64,000 nucleotides of DNA from Paracamarosporium sp. OC-R06-R3. Taxonomy: Eukaryota > Ascomycota > Dothideomycetes > Pleosporales > Didymosphaeriaceae. The DNA is taken from assembly GCA_019828545.1 (NCBI GenBank), contig JACVRA010000280.1:155332-219331 (forward strand), in the 5' to 3' direction. A program made the translations under genes and the position numbers. The notes below the pieces were generated by a model. The model was not told where the DNA came from, ran no database searches, and saw nothing but the letters and a program-made list of their open reading frames with translations. Positions 34,684-43,510 of the stretch are shown here, one piece after another (the stretch's first letter is position 1; every line of letters begins with the position of its first letter).

Positions 34684-35927
34684 ATGTCCGCCGAGAAGCC
34701 CCTCCCACCCCCGTTTCGAGCTCCCCTCCCGACCGCCCAGAACGCTGTGCTCGTGCAAAACTCCAAACATGTCCTGTCGAAAGCAGTCCCAGTGCCGGTC
34801 TTGGGTCCCCGAAACATCATGATCAAGGTGCAGTCCGTGGCAATCAACCCCGTCGACGCAAAGATGGTTGAACTTCACGGAGCATCCATGGCCGGCTGTA
34901 TCGCTGGCTATGATTTTGCAGGGTACGTGATAGCGATCGGAGCCGAAGCCGAGCAACAGTGGCAGAGGGCTGCTCCGCTGGAGCTTGGGGATCGGGTTGC
35001 GGGCTTGGTCCTGGGCTGCAACCCGCTGGAGCCTCGCGTGGGAGCGTTTTGCGAGTTTCTGGCCGCGGACCCGCGCTTCGTCGTGAGGCTGCCTGGTGGC
35101 ATGAGTTTTGAAGACGGGGCGACCCTCGGCGTGGCGACTGCCGCCGTCGGCATGGTACTCTATCAGTCTTTGAAACTGGCCATGCCGAGAGAGGTTGCCT
35201 CCGGAGCAGCTTCCATGCTCGAGCCACCGCAAATATCCCGGCACTGGATTCTCGTCATCGGGGGAAGTACTGCCTGTGGCACGATGGCTATCCAGCTACT
35301 CAAATTGTAAGTGGATGCCAAATACTCCCACCACTATTGTCCGGGAGAGATCCTGCTCTACGTTTAGACTGCTGGACACCATGAATGACGCTGTATAGAT
35401 CCGGTTACAAGGTCATTACGACTGCATCGCCCAAGAATCATGCTCTTGTTCGATCCTACGGGGCAGACTGTCTCATCGACTATCGAAGCAACAAATGTGC
35501 TGCGGAGATAAAAGCCGCAACGAAGGACTCTCTGTGCACAATTGTGGACTGTTTCTCCAGCATCGAGAGCTTCAAGTTGAGCTACGAAGTCATGGGAGCA
35601 GCTGGCGGCGACTACACTGGTCTCAATCCGTTCCCGATCTCGATGCATACGCGCGACGATATCAACCCCCACTGGGTCTTTATACTTCCTATGTTTGGTC
35701 AGCCAATCTGCGTCAAAGGGCCATACAATAGGCCTAAAGTTAGACACGGGGATACTGAGTTCCAGTCTGCTTGGTTCCGTTCGGTGCAGCAGCTACTTGA
35801 TATGGGTCATTTGAAACCCCATCCAGTTAGTTTGGAGAAGGGAGGACTGGAGAAAATACCCGAAGGCATTGAACTGATGAGGCGAGGCAATGTCTCGGGA
35901 GTTAAGCTAGTATACTCCTTCACATGA
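34684..35927 (+). CDS. Stand-alone (trans-acting) enoyl reductase, zinc-binding-dehydrogenase-like MDR
   Basis: Exons 34684-35306 and 35399-35927 (92-nt intron) give 383 aa. MDR fold: GroES-like N-terminal part with VLGPRNIMIKVQSVAINPVDAKM and CIAGYDFAGYV, then LPGGMSFEDGATLGVATAAVGMVLYQ. The nucleotide-binding region is LVIGGSTACGTMAIQLLKLSGY, then VITTASPKNHALVRSYGADCLIDYR. The end, GNVSGVKLVYSF, is typical of trans-ERs such as LovC and ToxD. These partner with highly reducing PKS whose own ER domain is dead, as in the PKS-NRPS here. It would reduce chosen alpha-beta double bonds during chain growth, using NADPH. The promoter carries a cluster palindrome. Confidence 0.9.
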
Positions 35928-36385
35928 CGTTCGCGCAGCAAAACTCGAAGCAATTAAATCTGATGTTTCTATTCTGAATACCACCTTCCACTTTGACCAT
36001 GCGAACGCGCACTTTGTCAGTCAGTCGAAGTGCACGGGGTTGGATTTCCAAAATCAAACGTGTGCTTGCACCCTTGTTGGGGCGATCCCTGAACCTCCGA
36101 ATCTTCGGCGCTCACTACCTATATATATTATCGGGTAGCGCACGCCGAAAGTGCAAGCAGCCCACTCCAGCCCGTGTGCGACACACCCCTCCGAAAGCCA
36201 TCCCCTTGCTTTAGCCTCACACTTGGGTTCAATCAAGGCTGGCCCCAAATGCCATCTAAGAATCCCGCTAGCTCACCTGGGTAGCCTTACTATATCAAGG
36301 TCAGAGGTCACCGGCAGGATATCGAGGAATCTCTCATCAGTGCACTTACGACAAAAGACCCTTGCGCTCTCGCCACGTGAATAGA
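35928..36385 (+). promoter_or_regulatory. Promoter region of the rhodopsin-like gene
   Basis: Contains a cluster palindrome (36097-36108) and a TATA-like tatatatatta near 36120, only 12 nt after it. The palindrome is 277 nt upstream of the ATG at 36386. Confidence 0.55.
36097..36108. promoter_or_regulatory. Cluster palindrome copy 2, CCGAATCTTCGG
   Basis: Same CCGAA-N2-TTCGG arms as the copies at 34445, 42396 and 44914. It is followed by CGCTC, as in copy 4 where CGCCGCTC follows. Its position in the promoter of the rhodopsin-like gene suggests that this gene is part of the regulon. Confidence 0.7.
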
Positions 36386-37604
36386 ATGTCCCAACGAACC
36401 TTTCCACTAGGTGCGCCGCCGGATGAGTCGCGGGCAGCAGATGTTATCGCAACTCTAGCAGTGAGTTTCGGCTTAGTTGTGATCACGTTGTCGTTGAGGC
36501 TCTGGACTCGGTTCCGGCTGGTGAAGTCGCCAGGCTGGGACGACTGGACCGCTATTCTTGCAACTGTAAGAAGTGTCTGAACAATGGTCGGATCGGGAAA
36601 TTAATCACGTTGCAGTGCTGTTCGCTGATCGGCCTCATCTTCAACGCCCTCTTTTTGCGATGGGGAGGAGCCCGCCACGTCATCTACCTCACCCCATCTC
36701 AGCGTGTCAACGCACGGAAATTCTCGAACCTCGCCATGATCCCATTCACATTTTGTACGGCTGTGACAAAGGTATCAATCGCCTTCATGGTCGTACGCCT
36801 AACGGGTGAAAGGTGGATGAAGCTGTATATGTATGCGCTGATAGCATCCTTGATTTTGTTAAACGGCGCATGTATTATCGTGCTTTTTACCTACTGTACC
36901 CCCACAAGAGCTTTCTGGGATGCAGTTCCGCACGCGAAGTGTCGTCCTACGAAAGTACTTCAAATAGCTTCGAACGTTCAAGGAGGTACGTCTTCCCACC
37001 GGGTGATCCGGCTTGGAACTAGGAGTGGGGACATGGCTTATTTTCCCAGCGTGGGCAGTAATCACCGACCTTATATGCACGTCCACTCCACTTATCATGG
37101 TGTGGAAGCTGCGCATGGATGTACACAAGAAGATTGCGGTAACAGCTTTGATCGGCTTTGGTCTTGTGTAAGTACAATATTGCCTTGATTTGGCTCGGTG
37201 AATGGTGCTAAATGAATCCAGAACGACTGCCTGCTCGATAGGAAGAGTGGTAGAGTACAACAAGGCTGAGTTTCAAGACGCAACATGTACGTCACGGATG
37301 CAAATCCTTCAGTGAGCGCGAAGTACGGCTGACCTATGCAGGGAGCGGCGTTGAGTCCATTATCTGGACTACACTCGAGGAGAACATTGGACTTATAGCT
37401 GCGAATTTGCCGCCGTTGGGCAAGTTCTCAAGAGCGGTATACGAGAAAGTGTTGAATTCGCCAAGCATGCGTTACTTGCTTTCGCGTTATGGGAAATCGA
37501 CTGAGAAAAACAGTGAGCAGCGAGTGCCGACAATCGGAGAACGACCAAAGCGGTCAAGAGATTCGGATTTCGAACTCATGCATACAGAGAATTCAGCTGA
37601 GTGA
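36386..37604 (+). CDS. Fungal rhodopsin-domain integral membrane protein
   Basis: Exons 36386-36565, 36616-36985, 37050-37167, 37222-37286, 37342-37604 give 331 aa. Hydrophobic spans alternate with conserved blocks of the fungal rhodopsin-like family (PTH11-related group): RLWTRFRLVKSPGWDDWTA near residue 40, FCTAVTKVSIAFMVVRL, ALIASLILLNGACIIVLFTYCTP, AWAVITDLICTSTPLIMVWKLRM, and the end block SIIWTTLEENIGLIAANLPPL. The cytoplasmic tail is hydrophilic. Proteins of this family are receptor-like, mostly orphan, and often sit in metabolite clusters without a proven enzymatic role. A cluster palindrome in its promoter links it to the pathway. No CFEM domain seen. Confidence 0.85.
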
Positions 37605-38955
37605 CATTAAAATCTAAGAGCTTTGACAGAGAAAGGCTGGCTGTGCTGTTGATATGATCGTAGGATGCCCCTGTCGCGATGTCGTTAGTTTTGTGGCTAA
37701 ATTATACGTTTGTTGAATCGAAACATTCGGCAGTGATAAGCGATGGACAGCTGGTAGAACATAGCATATCAGAGAATTCAGAGTTGTATGCACTGCCGTG
37801 AGAGGCTTCGAGAGGGTGTTTTTCGTTAGTGATATACCCCACCTTGTGCAAACATTCTGCGGCATCACACCCAGTCCTGTCCTAGACCCTTACCGCTCCG
37901 TCTGTTGCTACCCACCATACTGATCTCTGTGGTGCACGTGATTGACCCAGAGGTATTCTTTCCTCTAAGGCTCCATTGCACCTCGAGTATTGAGTGTTAA
38001 CTGTCATTCTCTATGTCATGCTTCGATCTCGCGAGTTTTCCGATAGTATTGTCATTCAACACATAGCCGTTGCCAACCTCCTTCATAACATCACTCCTTC
38101 CGATGTCTTTGCCCATTGACTTCCTGCTTCAAGATAGTCGGGTTGAGTTTGGCGATTGCGGGTGCTGTCTTTGGGGCTCTGTGAAGGGGAGGGAAGCTAG
38201 ATAAACAATGGTGCCTTGGCACCTGCCACCACCCTATTAGGTATACCTACCTCAACAACTAGTAGTGTCAGATTATGTACTATTAAAGTGGACGAAGTTA
38301 TAGTAACTCGAAGTGTACTATTGCAGAGAGTACAACCTAGAGCTTACAGTGAGTCGTAGTTTACTATTACAGTAATCTATAGTAATCGTATCATTGCTTA
38401 AAGTGCAAAATAAAGACTAGGACGCTAAGGAAGGCTTAACACATCAAGGACAAAAGAGTAACCTTAGGCTTAGCTATAACACAAGATCAATCAACCCCAA
38501 AAATCATCACAGTTTCACAGTGAATCATCAAGATGCATCGTGAATCTAACAAGTACTAAGCTTCTATACGCTGATATAAGTATCTGCTTAACTTTGCTTC
38601 AACCACAACTATAATATAACACCAAGTTACACAAACAGAGAAATTCTACTACTAGCCTAGATTATCTAGTGCATATGCCTAAACAAAACATACCTCAGCC
38701 AACCGTAGTACAACCACAGACACGAAACCCATACAAAACAAGTAATCCCCCTCATCTCACGCAGCCACTAGTATCATACCTAACTAACCAGAAGCAAGCA
38801 AAGCACGCGTTCCCACACACCAAACTAAACCAAACCAAAGCATCTACACTGCACACCAACCCCAACCCCAACACAACAAAACACAACCCGAGCCACGGAG
38901 AAATCCCAAGCCGCACCGCGCCATACATCCCACGCACTCATCCTATCCCACCGCA
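37605..38955. other. Intergenic, AT-rich then strand-asymmetric low-complexity sequence
   Basis: About 1.35 kb without a supported gene. 38220-38640 is AT-rich with repeated short words (agtgtactatt, tagtttactatt, cagtaatctatagtaatc). From about 38640 to 38960 the plus strand is strongly depleted of G and rich in A/C: for example 38821-38880 has 2 G in 60. This would be the 3' side of the minus-strand regulator gene. Confidence 0.5.
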
Positions 38956-40242
38956 TCACAGCAAATCGCTCTCGCGGATCCTGCCGCGTACCTCGCGAAC
39001 ACGCCCCCACACCTCATCCCTCAGTCGCCCAAGCAGCCTAACCTGCCCCCTAACCACACCTTCCATATCTGCATCTCTATCTTCATCTCCCTCTCCCTTT
39101 CCACCATCCACGCCCTGGTCCAAAAGCCCGCCCTCCTCCGCGCGGCCCCCGCCCAAAAGCGCCATCGCCCCGCCAAGTTTCTCCGCCAGATGCGCGACGG
39201 CGCTCACGATCTGGACCCAGGCGATGGCGGAGGTAGCGCCGCGGTGGGCGGCGCACTCAGCGGCGTCAGCGACGTCCTGGGCGAGGAGGCGGAGGAGGCG
39301 GTCGTAGAAGCGGAGGAGGCGGATGTAGCAGGAGAGGATGACGAGGGCGACGCTCGGGTCGTTTAGAGGCGGGGGGCGTTGCTCGGCGGCGTGTATGTCG
39401 GTGTCTGGGTGCTGCTGGGGCGGTTGTTCTGCGTGCGAGGTGTATGTCTTTGTGAGGGTTATGAGCATCGTCGTGTGTTGGTAGGCTTCTGGGACGGAGA
39501 GGTCCGCTTTGTCGACGGCGGTGGTGCCGAGGGCGCGCCAGAGGCGGCATAGCTGGTCTTCGAGGGGGGCTTCGGGGGCGCCGGTGGGGGGTGCAGAGGT
39601 GGGAGATGTGGAGGTTAAGCGTCGGGGGTCTTTGTACGTGTCGACGGTTGCCCGGCTTGGGGTGGAGGAGGGAGAAGGGGAGACGGGCCGGTCGCTTGCG
39701 TCGTGCATGTTGGTCGTGTATTGCGGCGATGCACCTGGTAAGGCGCCTAGTAGCGATTCAGAAGCTAGGTTTTCGAGATGCAGGATTTCCATGTCTGGCC
39801 ATGCAAAGTTGAATGGGGCGTTGAGCACGTCGTGGATGGGGACTGTTGCTGCTTGGGCGAGAGCTTCTTGCGGATCAAACGACTGTTCGCTTGCTGTGGA
39901 GATGGGATAGGGATACGAACTCGGCAGCTCCTCCATGCTCGATCGTAGCCTCTTTCTGGATATACGCGGGGAAGCAAGAGTTGTGAAAGACCGATGTCGC
40001 TGCTGGTGGAGGCGTGGGTTTGTAGGACAAGAAGCGGGCGATAGATCCGTCCCTTTTTCGTTGATTATGAGGTTCTGTGCGGGTTGTTGTTCGATTTGAT
40101 CTTGTCCGCGGTCTTGGTAGGTGGGATACGTGCATTTTGCACCGGCCCGCGTACACCTCTTGCAGCTATCGCCGGCACCTCCATGGGTCATCTCGCACTT
40201 GAGCTTCTGTCCGTGGCAGCGGTCGCAGACTGTTTGCTTCAT
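38956..40242 (-). CDS. Zn2Cys6 transcription factor, AflR-like, probable cluster regulator
   Basis: Single exon, 428 aa from the ATG at 40242. The frame is open further upstream but has no earlier ATG. MKQTVCDRCHGQKLKCEMTH begins the binuclear zinc cluster with C6, C9, C16, C27, C30 and C37 (CX2CX6CX10CX2CX6C). A Gln/Ser/Pro-rich linker follows. The C-terminal half resembles the AflR-type regulatory domain: ALVILSCYIRLLRFYDRLLRLLAQD, then a Gly/Glu/Asp-rich helical end. Such factors bind paired CGG half sites as dimers. The only repeated palindrome in the window, CCGAANNTTCGG in four cluster promoters, is the natural candidate target. No copy lies in its own 5' flank, so simple autoactivation is not indicated. 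Confidence 0.87.
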   Translation of the reverse strand: MKQTVCDRCHGQKLKCEMTHGGAGDSCKRCTRAGAKCTYPTYQDRGQDQIEQQPAQNLIINEKGTDLSPASCPTNPRLHQQRHRSFTTLASPRISRKRLRSSMEELPSSYPYPISTASEQSFDPQEALAQAATVPIHDVLNAPFNFAWPDMEILHLENLASESLLGALPGASPQYTTNMHDASDRPVSPSPSSTPSRATVDTYKDPRRLTSTSPTSAPPTGAPEAPLEDQLCRLWRALGTTAVDKADLSVPEAYQHTTMLITLTKTYTSHAEQPPQQHPDTDIHAAEQRPPPLNDPSVALVILSCYIRLLRFYDRLLRLLAQDVADAAECAAHRGATSAIAWVQIVSAVAHLAEKLGGAMALLGGGRAEEGGLLDQGVDGGKGEGDEDRDADMEGVVRGQVRLLGRLRDEVWGRVREVRGRIRESDLL

Positions 40243-40686
40243 GTTGTGCGATGATGGATGCGGAGGTGTAGATGGATGCGGCACCCAATCATTGGGCAAT
40301 GTTTACCAAGGTTGTGTATCAGATCATCAAGTGAAAGCACGTTGTGTGGGGCGCGGGGGAGCTCAGCTATGATATGGCTACTTATGCGTCCGTGGACACG
40401 ACGAGGGCTATGCAAATGCCTGGGGCAGTGGGCAACGATGAATTGGCAAAGTACAAATCTGGCAGGCTGATGAGGATATAAGTGGAAAATGGCATTCATA
40501 GGATAGGCCAATCTGGCAGTCGCATCTAGCCGCCCCACGCATGCACGTAAGATGGAAGAGGACGTGCGGAAACATGCACACAAGGAGATGAATGTGTAGG
40601 TTACATGGGGAATTCGTATCCCCGATGCGGGCGCCGCAGTGGTGCAAATGGGGGCCGTTGGGTGATGACAGTATCGCAACGCCGGC
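40243..40686. other. Intergenic, 5' flank of the regulator
   Basis: Between the regulator (-) and the amidohydrolase end. No coding region and no CCGAANNTTCGG copy found. Confidence 0.4.
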
Positions 40687-42222
40687 CTAGTCGGCAAGAG
40701 GGCCCTCGTCGAGCCCAAATGCGTCGATGATGGCCTTCTGGCCCTGAGGTCCTCCAGGTTGAATACCAGCGTCTGCCATGTTGCGGGCTATCTCTTTCTG
40801 GCTCTGCTCCAGCGCAGCAAGCACGCGGGGCCACGGGAGCTTGGCAGCAGAGACTTGTGCCCCGAGGCTGGTACCGGCGAGCAGCTGGGCAACGGGCTCC
40901 TGCGTCGTGCAGTCGACGTCGCACAGCTTGCCGTGTCGTTTGCGGAACGTGCCGTCGACAATAACGCAGTCGACGTCGCGGGTGGTGGCATGGCAGACGA
41001 CGGCGGCCAAGGGATCGTGCTGGGCGGCGCACGCCATGCTGGGGCTCCGGCAGTCCCACGTGACCAGGTCGGCCTTGAAGCCGACGCGCAGCTTGCCAAT
41101 GTCGTTGGGCATGCCGACGGCACGGGCAGCATGGCACGTCGCGAGCTGAAAGGCGTGCTGGACCGTGGGCGCCATGGCGCGGGGGAACCGGTTGCTGGCG
41201 AGCAAGTCGTGCGTCCGCTGCGTGCGCGCCAGGGCCAGGGCCAGGCGCATCTGCTCGAGCATGCTGCCGCCCGCGACGCTGTGGGAGTCGCAGCCCAGGC
41301 TGGCGCGCCCGCCGCCCGCAAAGGGCCATGGCGTCCCCAGGCCGAGGCGTGCCTCGCACGAGGGGGTGCACGACACAAAGGCGCCGTGGTCGGCCAGCAG
41401 CGCCTCGTCGTCTGGCGTCAGGCCCGTTGCGTGCGAAAGCAGCACGTCCGGGCCCAGCACGCCCGCGGCGGCCAGGGCGGCGGGCACGCTCCGGGCGGGG
41501 GCCAGCAGCGGGTTGGCGAAGCAGTGCGCCGTGATGCAGCGCACCCCCGCGGCGCGCACCTCGTCCAGCAGCGTGCGCGTGTCGGCGGGCGCCAGAGAGG
41601 CATAGCCGTCGAAACCAAAGCCGAGGGCGACGCGCGGGTGCCCGGCCAGCAGCCTGCCCAGCACGACGAGCTGCGGCTGGTGCCACGGCTGCAGCACGCC
41701 GGGGGCCAGGCCGAGGCGCGGGGCCCACCTCTCGACGAGCGGCGTGGGCGTGTAGCAGAAGACGGAGCGGATGCCGGATGCGAGCGTTGCAGCGAGCCCA
41801 TGGGCCGAATTCTCAGCGCGGTAGTTCATGTGGGCCTGGTCCACGACCGTCGTGGTGCCCGCGTCGAGTGCTTCCAGCGCGCCGCCCAGCTGGCCCCAGA
41901 AGACGTCTGATGGCGTGAACAACGACGCCGACAGGTTGCCAGACGCCATGTAGTCGAGCACCGTGTCGTCGCCATGCCGGCCCCTGAGCTGCGTCTGCCA
42001 GAGGTGGTGGTGCGTGTCGATGAAGCCCGGCGATACAATCCTGCCCGCCATGTCCACCTCGACCGCGTCCACGGCCCCGTGTGCACCCAAGTCGATGTGT
42101 CTCCCGATGCACGCAATCCGGTCTGCAACCACGAGCACATCCTCGCGCACAGGTACCACCGTGTCGCTTTCGCCCTCGGGCACCAGCAATATCCCCCCTC
42201 GGAGCACCATCGAAGAAGCCAT
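40687..42222 (-). CDS. Metal-dependent amidohydrolase (SsnA/AtzA/cytosine-deaminase-like)
   Basis: Single exon. Start taken at 42222 (MASSMVLRGG, 511 aa); an ATG at 42300 would add 26 residues without family resemblance. Composite beta part, then SPGFIDTHHHLWQTQ (HxH metal ligands) near residue 70, ITAHCFANPLL and LLSHATGL (His ligands), and LGCDSHSVAG (catalytic Asp). Near the C-terminus, GKLRVGFKADLVTWD is the standard amidohydrolase closing motif. Most likely a Zn-dependent deaminase or C-N hydrolase. It is very GC-rich (41461-41520 has only 9 A/T in 60), unlike its neighbours. It shares a divergent promoter with a cluster palindrome with the small membrane protein. Its role in the pathway is unknown. 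Confidence 0.85.
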   Translation of the reverse strand: MASSMVLRGGILLVPEGESDTVVPVREDVLVVADRIACIGRHIDLGAHGAVDAVEVDMAGRIVSPGFIDTHHHLWQTQLRGRHGDDTVLDYMASGNLSASLFTPSDVFWGQLGGALEALDAGTTTVVDQAHMNYRAENSAHGLAATLASGIRSVFCYTPTPLVERWAPRLGLAPGVLQPWHQPQLVVLGRLLAGHPRVALGFGFDGYASLAPADTRTLLDEVRAAGVRCITAHCFANPLLAPARSVPAALAAAGVLGPDVLLSHATGLTPDDEALLADHGAFVSCTPSCEARLGLGTPWPFAGGGRASLGCDSHSVAGGSMLEQMRLALALARTQRTHDLLASNRFPRAMAPTVQHAFQLATCHAARAVGMPNDIGKLRVGFKADLVTWDCRSPSMACAAQHDPLAAVVCHATTRDVDCVIVDGTFRKRHGKLCDVDCTTQEPVAQLLAGTSLGAQVSAAKLPWPRVLAALEQSQKEIARNMADAGIQPGGPQGQKAIIDAFGLDEGPLAD

Positions 42223-42327
42223 CTGTGCAACGGTATTGGTTATTGAGTATCGGTGGGACTGGACGGTATTGGCCTGGGTCCAGCGCATGCCGGCGTCCAT
42301 GGCCTGATATCTTCTTCCTGTGTGTTA

Positions 42328-42394
42328 CCCGCTGCCTGCTGCCCGCTGCCTGCTGCCTGCTGCCTGCTGTGCCGACTGCCTGCCTGCCTGCTGT
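42328..42394. repeat. Imperfect CTGCC/CTGCTG microsatellite
   Basis: A run of ctgcctgctgcc-like units, interrupted by tgccga, directly next to the palindrome copy at 42396. Length variation here would alter spacing between the binding site and the amidohydrolase start. Confidence 0.7.
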
Positions 42395-42395
42395 G

Positions 42396-42407
42396 CCGAA
42401 CCTTCGG
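42396..42407. promoter_or_regulatory. Cluster palindrome copy 3, CCGAACCTTCGG
   Basis: Same arms as the other three copies. 173 nt upstream of the amidohydrolase start (42222) and 117 nt upstream of the small membrane protein start (42525). Confidence 0.7.
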
Positions 42408-42524
42408 ATCCGACAATCGCCCTTTGTGCCTCCCGCACCCCAAAGCCCCTCCTCGTCGTCCCCAAATTCCTCACTCGCCCAGTCGCCAACACAACCTCCT
42501 CACATCATCGCACCTTGCCAAACT

Positions 42525-43022
42525 ATGTCCATGTCCGTCTTCACCATGGCTCTGCGCCTGATCCGCCTCTTTCCCGTGCTCTCGTCCACCGTCACCCTCA
42601 TGTTCGCCATCGACGAGCACATCTTCCTTGGCACATGGACCCGTCCTTCGATCCGCGACCGCGCAAACGTCCACCTCCCTCCTTGGTTCCAGCTCTGGGG
42701 CCGCCGAGGTCGCTGGGTCATACTTCTTGGCTATCCCGCAAACTACCTGTCAGCTCTGCTCAACCTGGTCCTGGCACGCCATCAGCTGTACGCTGCTGGC
42801 GCTACCAAGTGGTACCTGCTCGGCTTCCTCTTCAGCTTTGCACACATCGCCATCTACGCCAAACCTGCGCTGAAGCTCCTTGCCGACATCAAAAACGACA
42901 TCCCCCGCGGCAACCCCGTCCATTCCATGGCCGTGTGGCTGAAGCTGAATCTGCTGCGGGCGCTGACGACTGATTTTCCGGCGTGGTTCTGCTTCATCGT
43001 TGCGGCGCTGAAGGTCCTGTGA
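42525..43022 (+). CDS. Small integral membrane protein of the cluster, unknown
   Basis: Single exon, 165 aa, start at the ATG in 42525. Hydrophobic segments near residues 7-28, 57-77, 86-106 and 140-164 suggest four spans. A basic/aromatic loop (GTWTRPSIRDRANVHLPPWF) follows the first. Polar or charged residues in or near membrane (DEHIF near 28, TTDFPAWF near 148) recall membrane-bound cluster enzymes such as DUF1772-type proteins, but I cannot place it in a family. It shares a palindrome-bearing promoter with the amidohydrolase, which supports membership in the pathway. Confidence 0.7.
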   Translation: MSMSVFTMALRLIRLFPVLSSTVTLMFAIDEHIFLGTWTRPSIRDRANVHLPPWFQLWGRRGRWVILLGYPANYLSALLNLVLARHQLYAAGATKWYLLGFLFSFAHIAIYAKPALKLLADIKNDIPRGNPVHSMAVWLKLNLLRALTTDFPAWFCFIVAALKVL

Positions 43023-43344
43023 GCGCGAACAAGGAGACGGGAGGTGCGATTAGACTATCAAGGCGACTATACGAGGGTCTGGCGCCATCGCTCCCTTCGA
43101 GCTTGGCCCCACCGGAAGGATCGCTGCATCGTCATCCCCCATCTTTTCGCTTCGGCTAAGCGCGCGGACCAGTCCTCTAATAAGCTTCACCGCCCTATCT
43201 ACGATCGGACCTCTTTGTCATCATTTTTGCGAGGGAATATTCAGATACGCTACACACCCCAACCTGCCAGGAGGGTGTGTAATTTCGCTTAGCATGCGTT
43301 AATGGACATGATGAATTGTTTCAACTACCTATCCCTCCCCCCCC
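43023..43344. other. Intergenic between convergent genes
   Basis: 3' flank of the small membrane protein. No coding sequence supported. It leads into the minisatellite. Confidence 0.4.
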
Positions 43345-43510
43345 CTTCCCCCCGTCGTGATGATACACCCTTCCCCGTCGTGATGTTATACCCTTCCCCG
43401 TCGTGATGTTATACCCTTCCCCGTCGTGATGTTATACCCTTCCCCATCGTGATGTTATACCCTTCCCCGTCGTAATGTTATACCCTTCCCCGTCGTGATG
43501 TAACACCCTT
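43345..43510. repeat. 23-bp minisatellite, seven copies, abutting the hydrolase stop codon
   Basis: Units start at 43345 (slightly longer, variant), 43369, 43392, 43415, 43438, 43461 and 43484. The core is CCTTCCCCGTCGTGATG followed by TTATAC. Copies 5 and 6 each have one change (CATCG, CGTAATG) and the last ends TAACAC. The array runs up to the minus-strand stop codon of the alpha/beta-hydrolase (43509-43511), so it occupies the start of its 3' UTR. Confidence 0.95.

Larger units (their letters stand above)
42301..42524. promoter_or_regulatory. Divergent promoter with CTGCC microsatellite and cluster palindrome
   Basis: Bidirectional 5' region of the amidohydrolase (-) and the small membrane protein (+). 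It contains an imperfect CTGCC/CTGCTG repeat (about 42328-42394) directly followed by a cluster palindrome (42396-42407). Confidence 0.6.

Noticed and set aside
37719..37731. CGAAACATTCGG near the 3' end of the rhodopsin-like gene
   Set aside because: Resembles the cluster palindrome but spacing is N3 and the left arm is incomplete; it is also not in a promoter.
40759..41910. 383-codon plus-strand ORF opposite the amidohydrolase
   Set aside because: High GC keeps all frames open; the minus strand carries the complete amidohydrolase motif set.
42525..43022. Assigning the small membrane protein as an anthrone oxygenase (DUF1772)
   Set aside because: Only the approximate four-span topology agrees; I cannot see family-specific residues.
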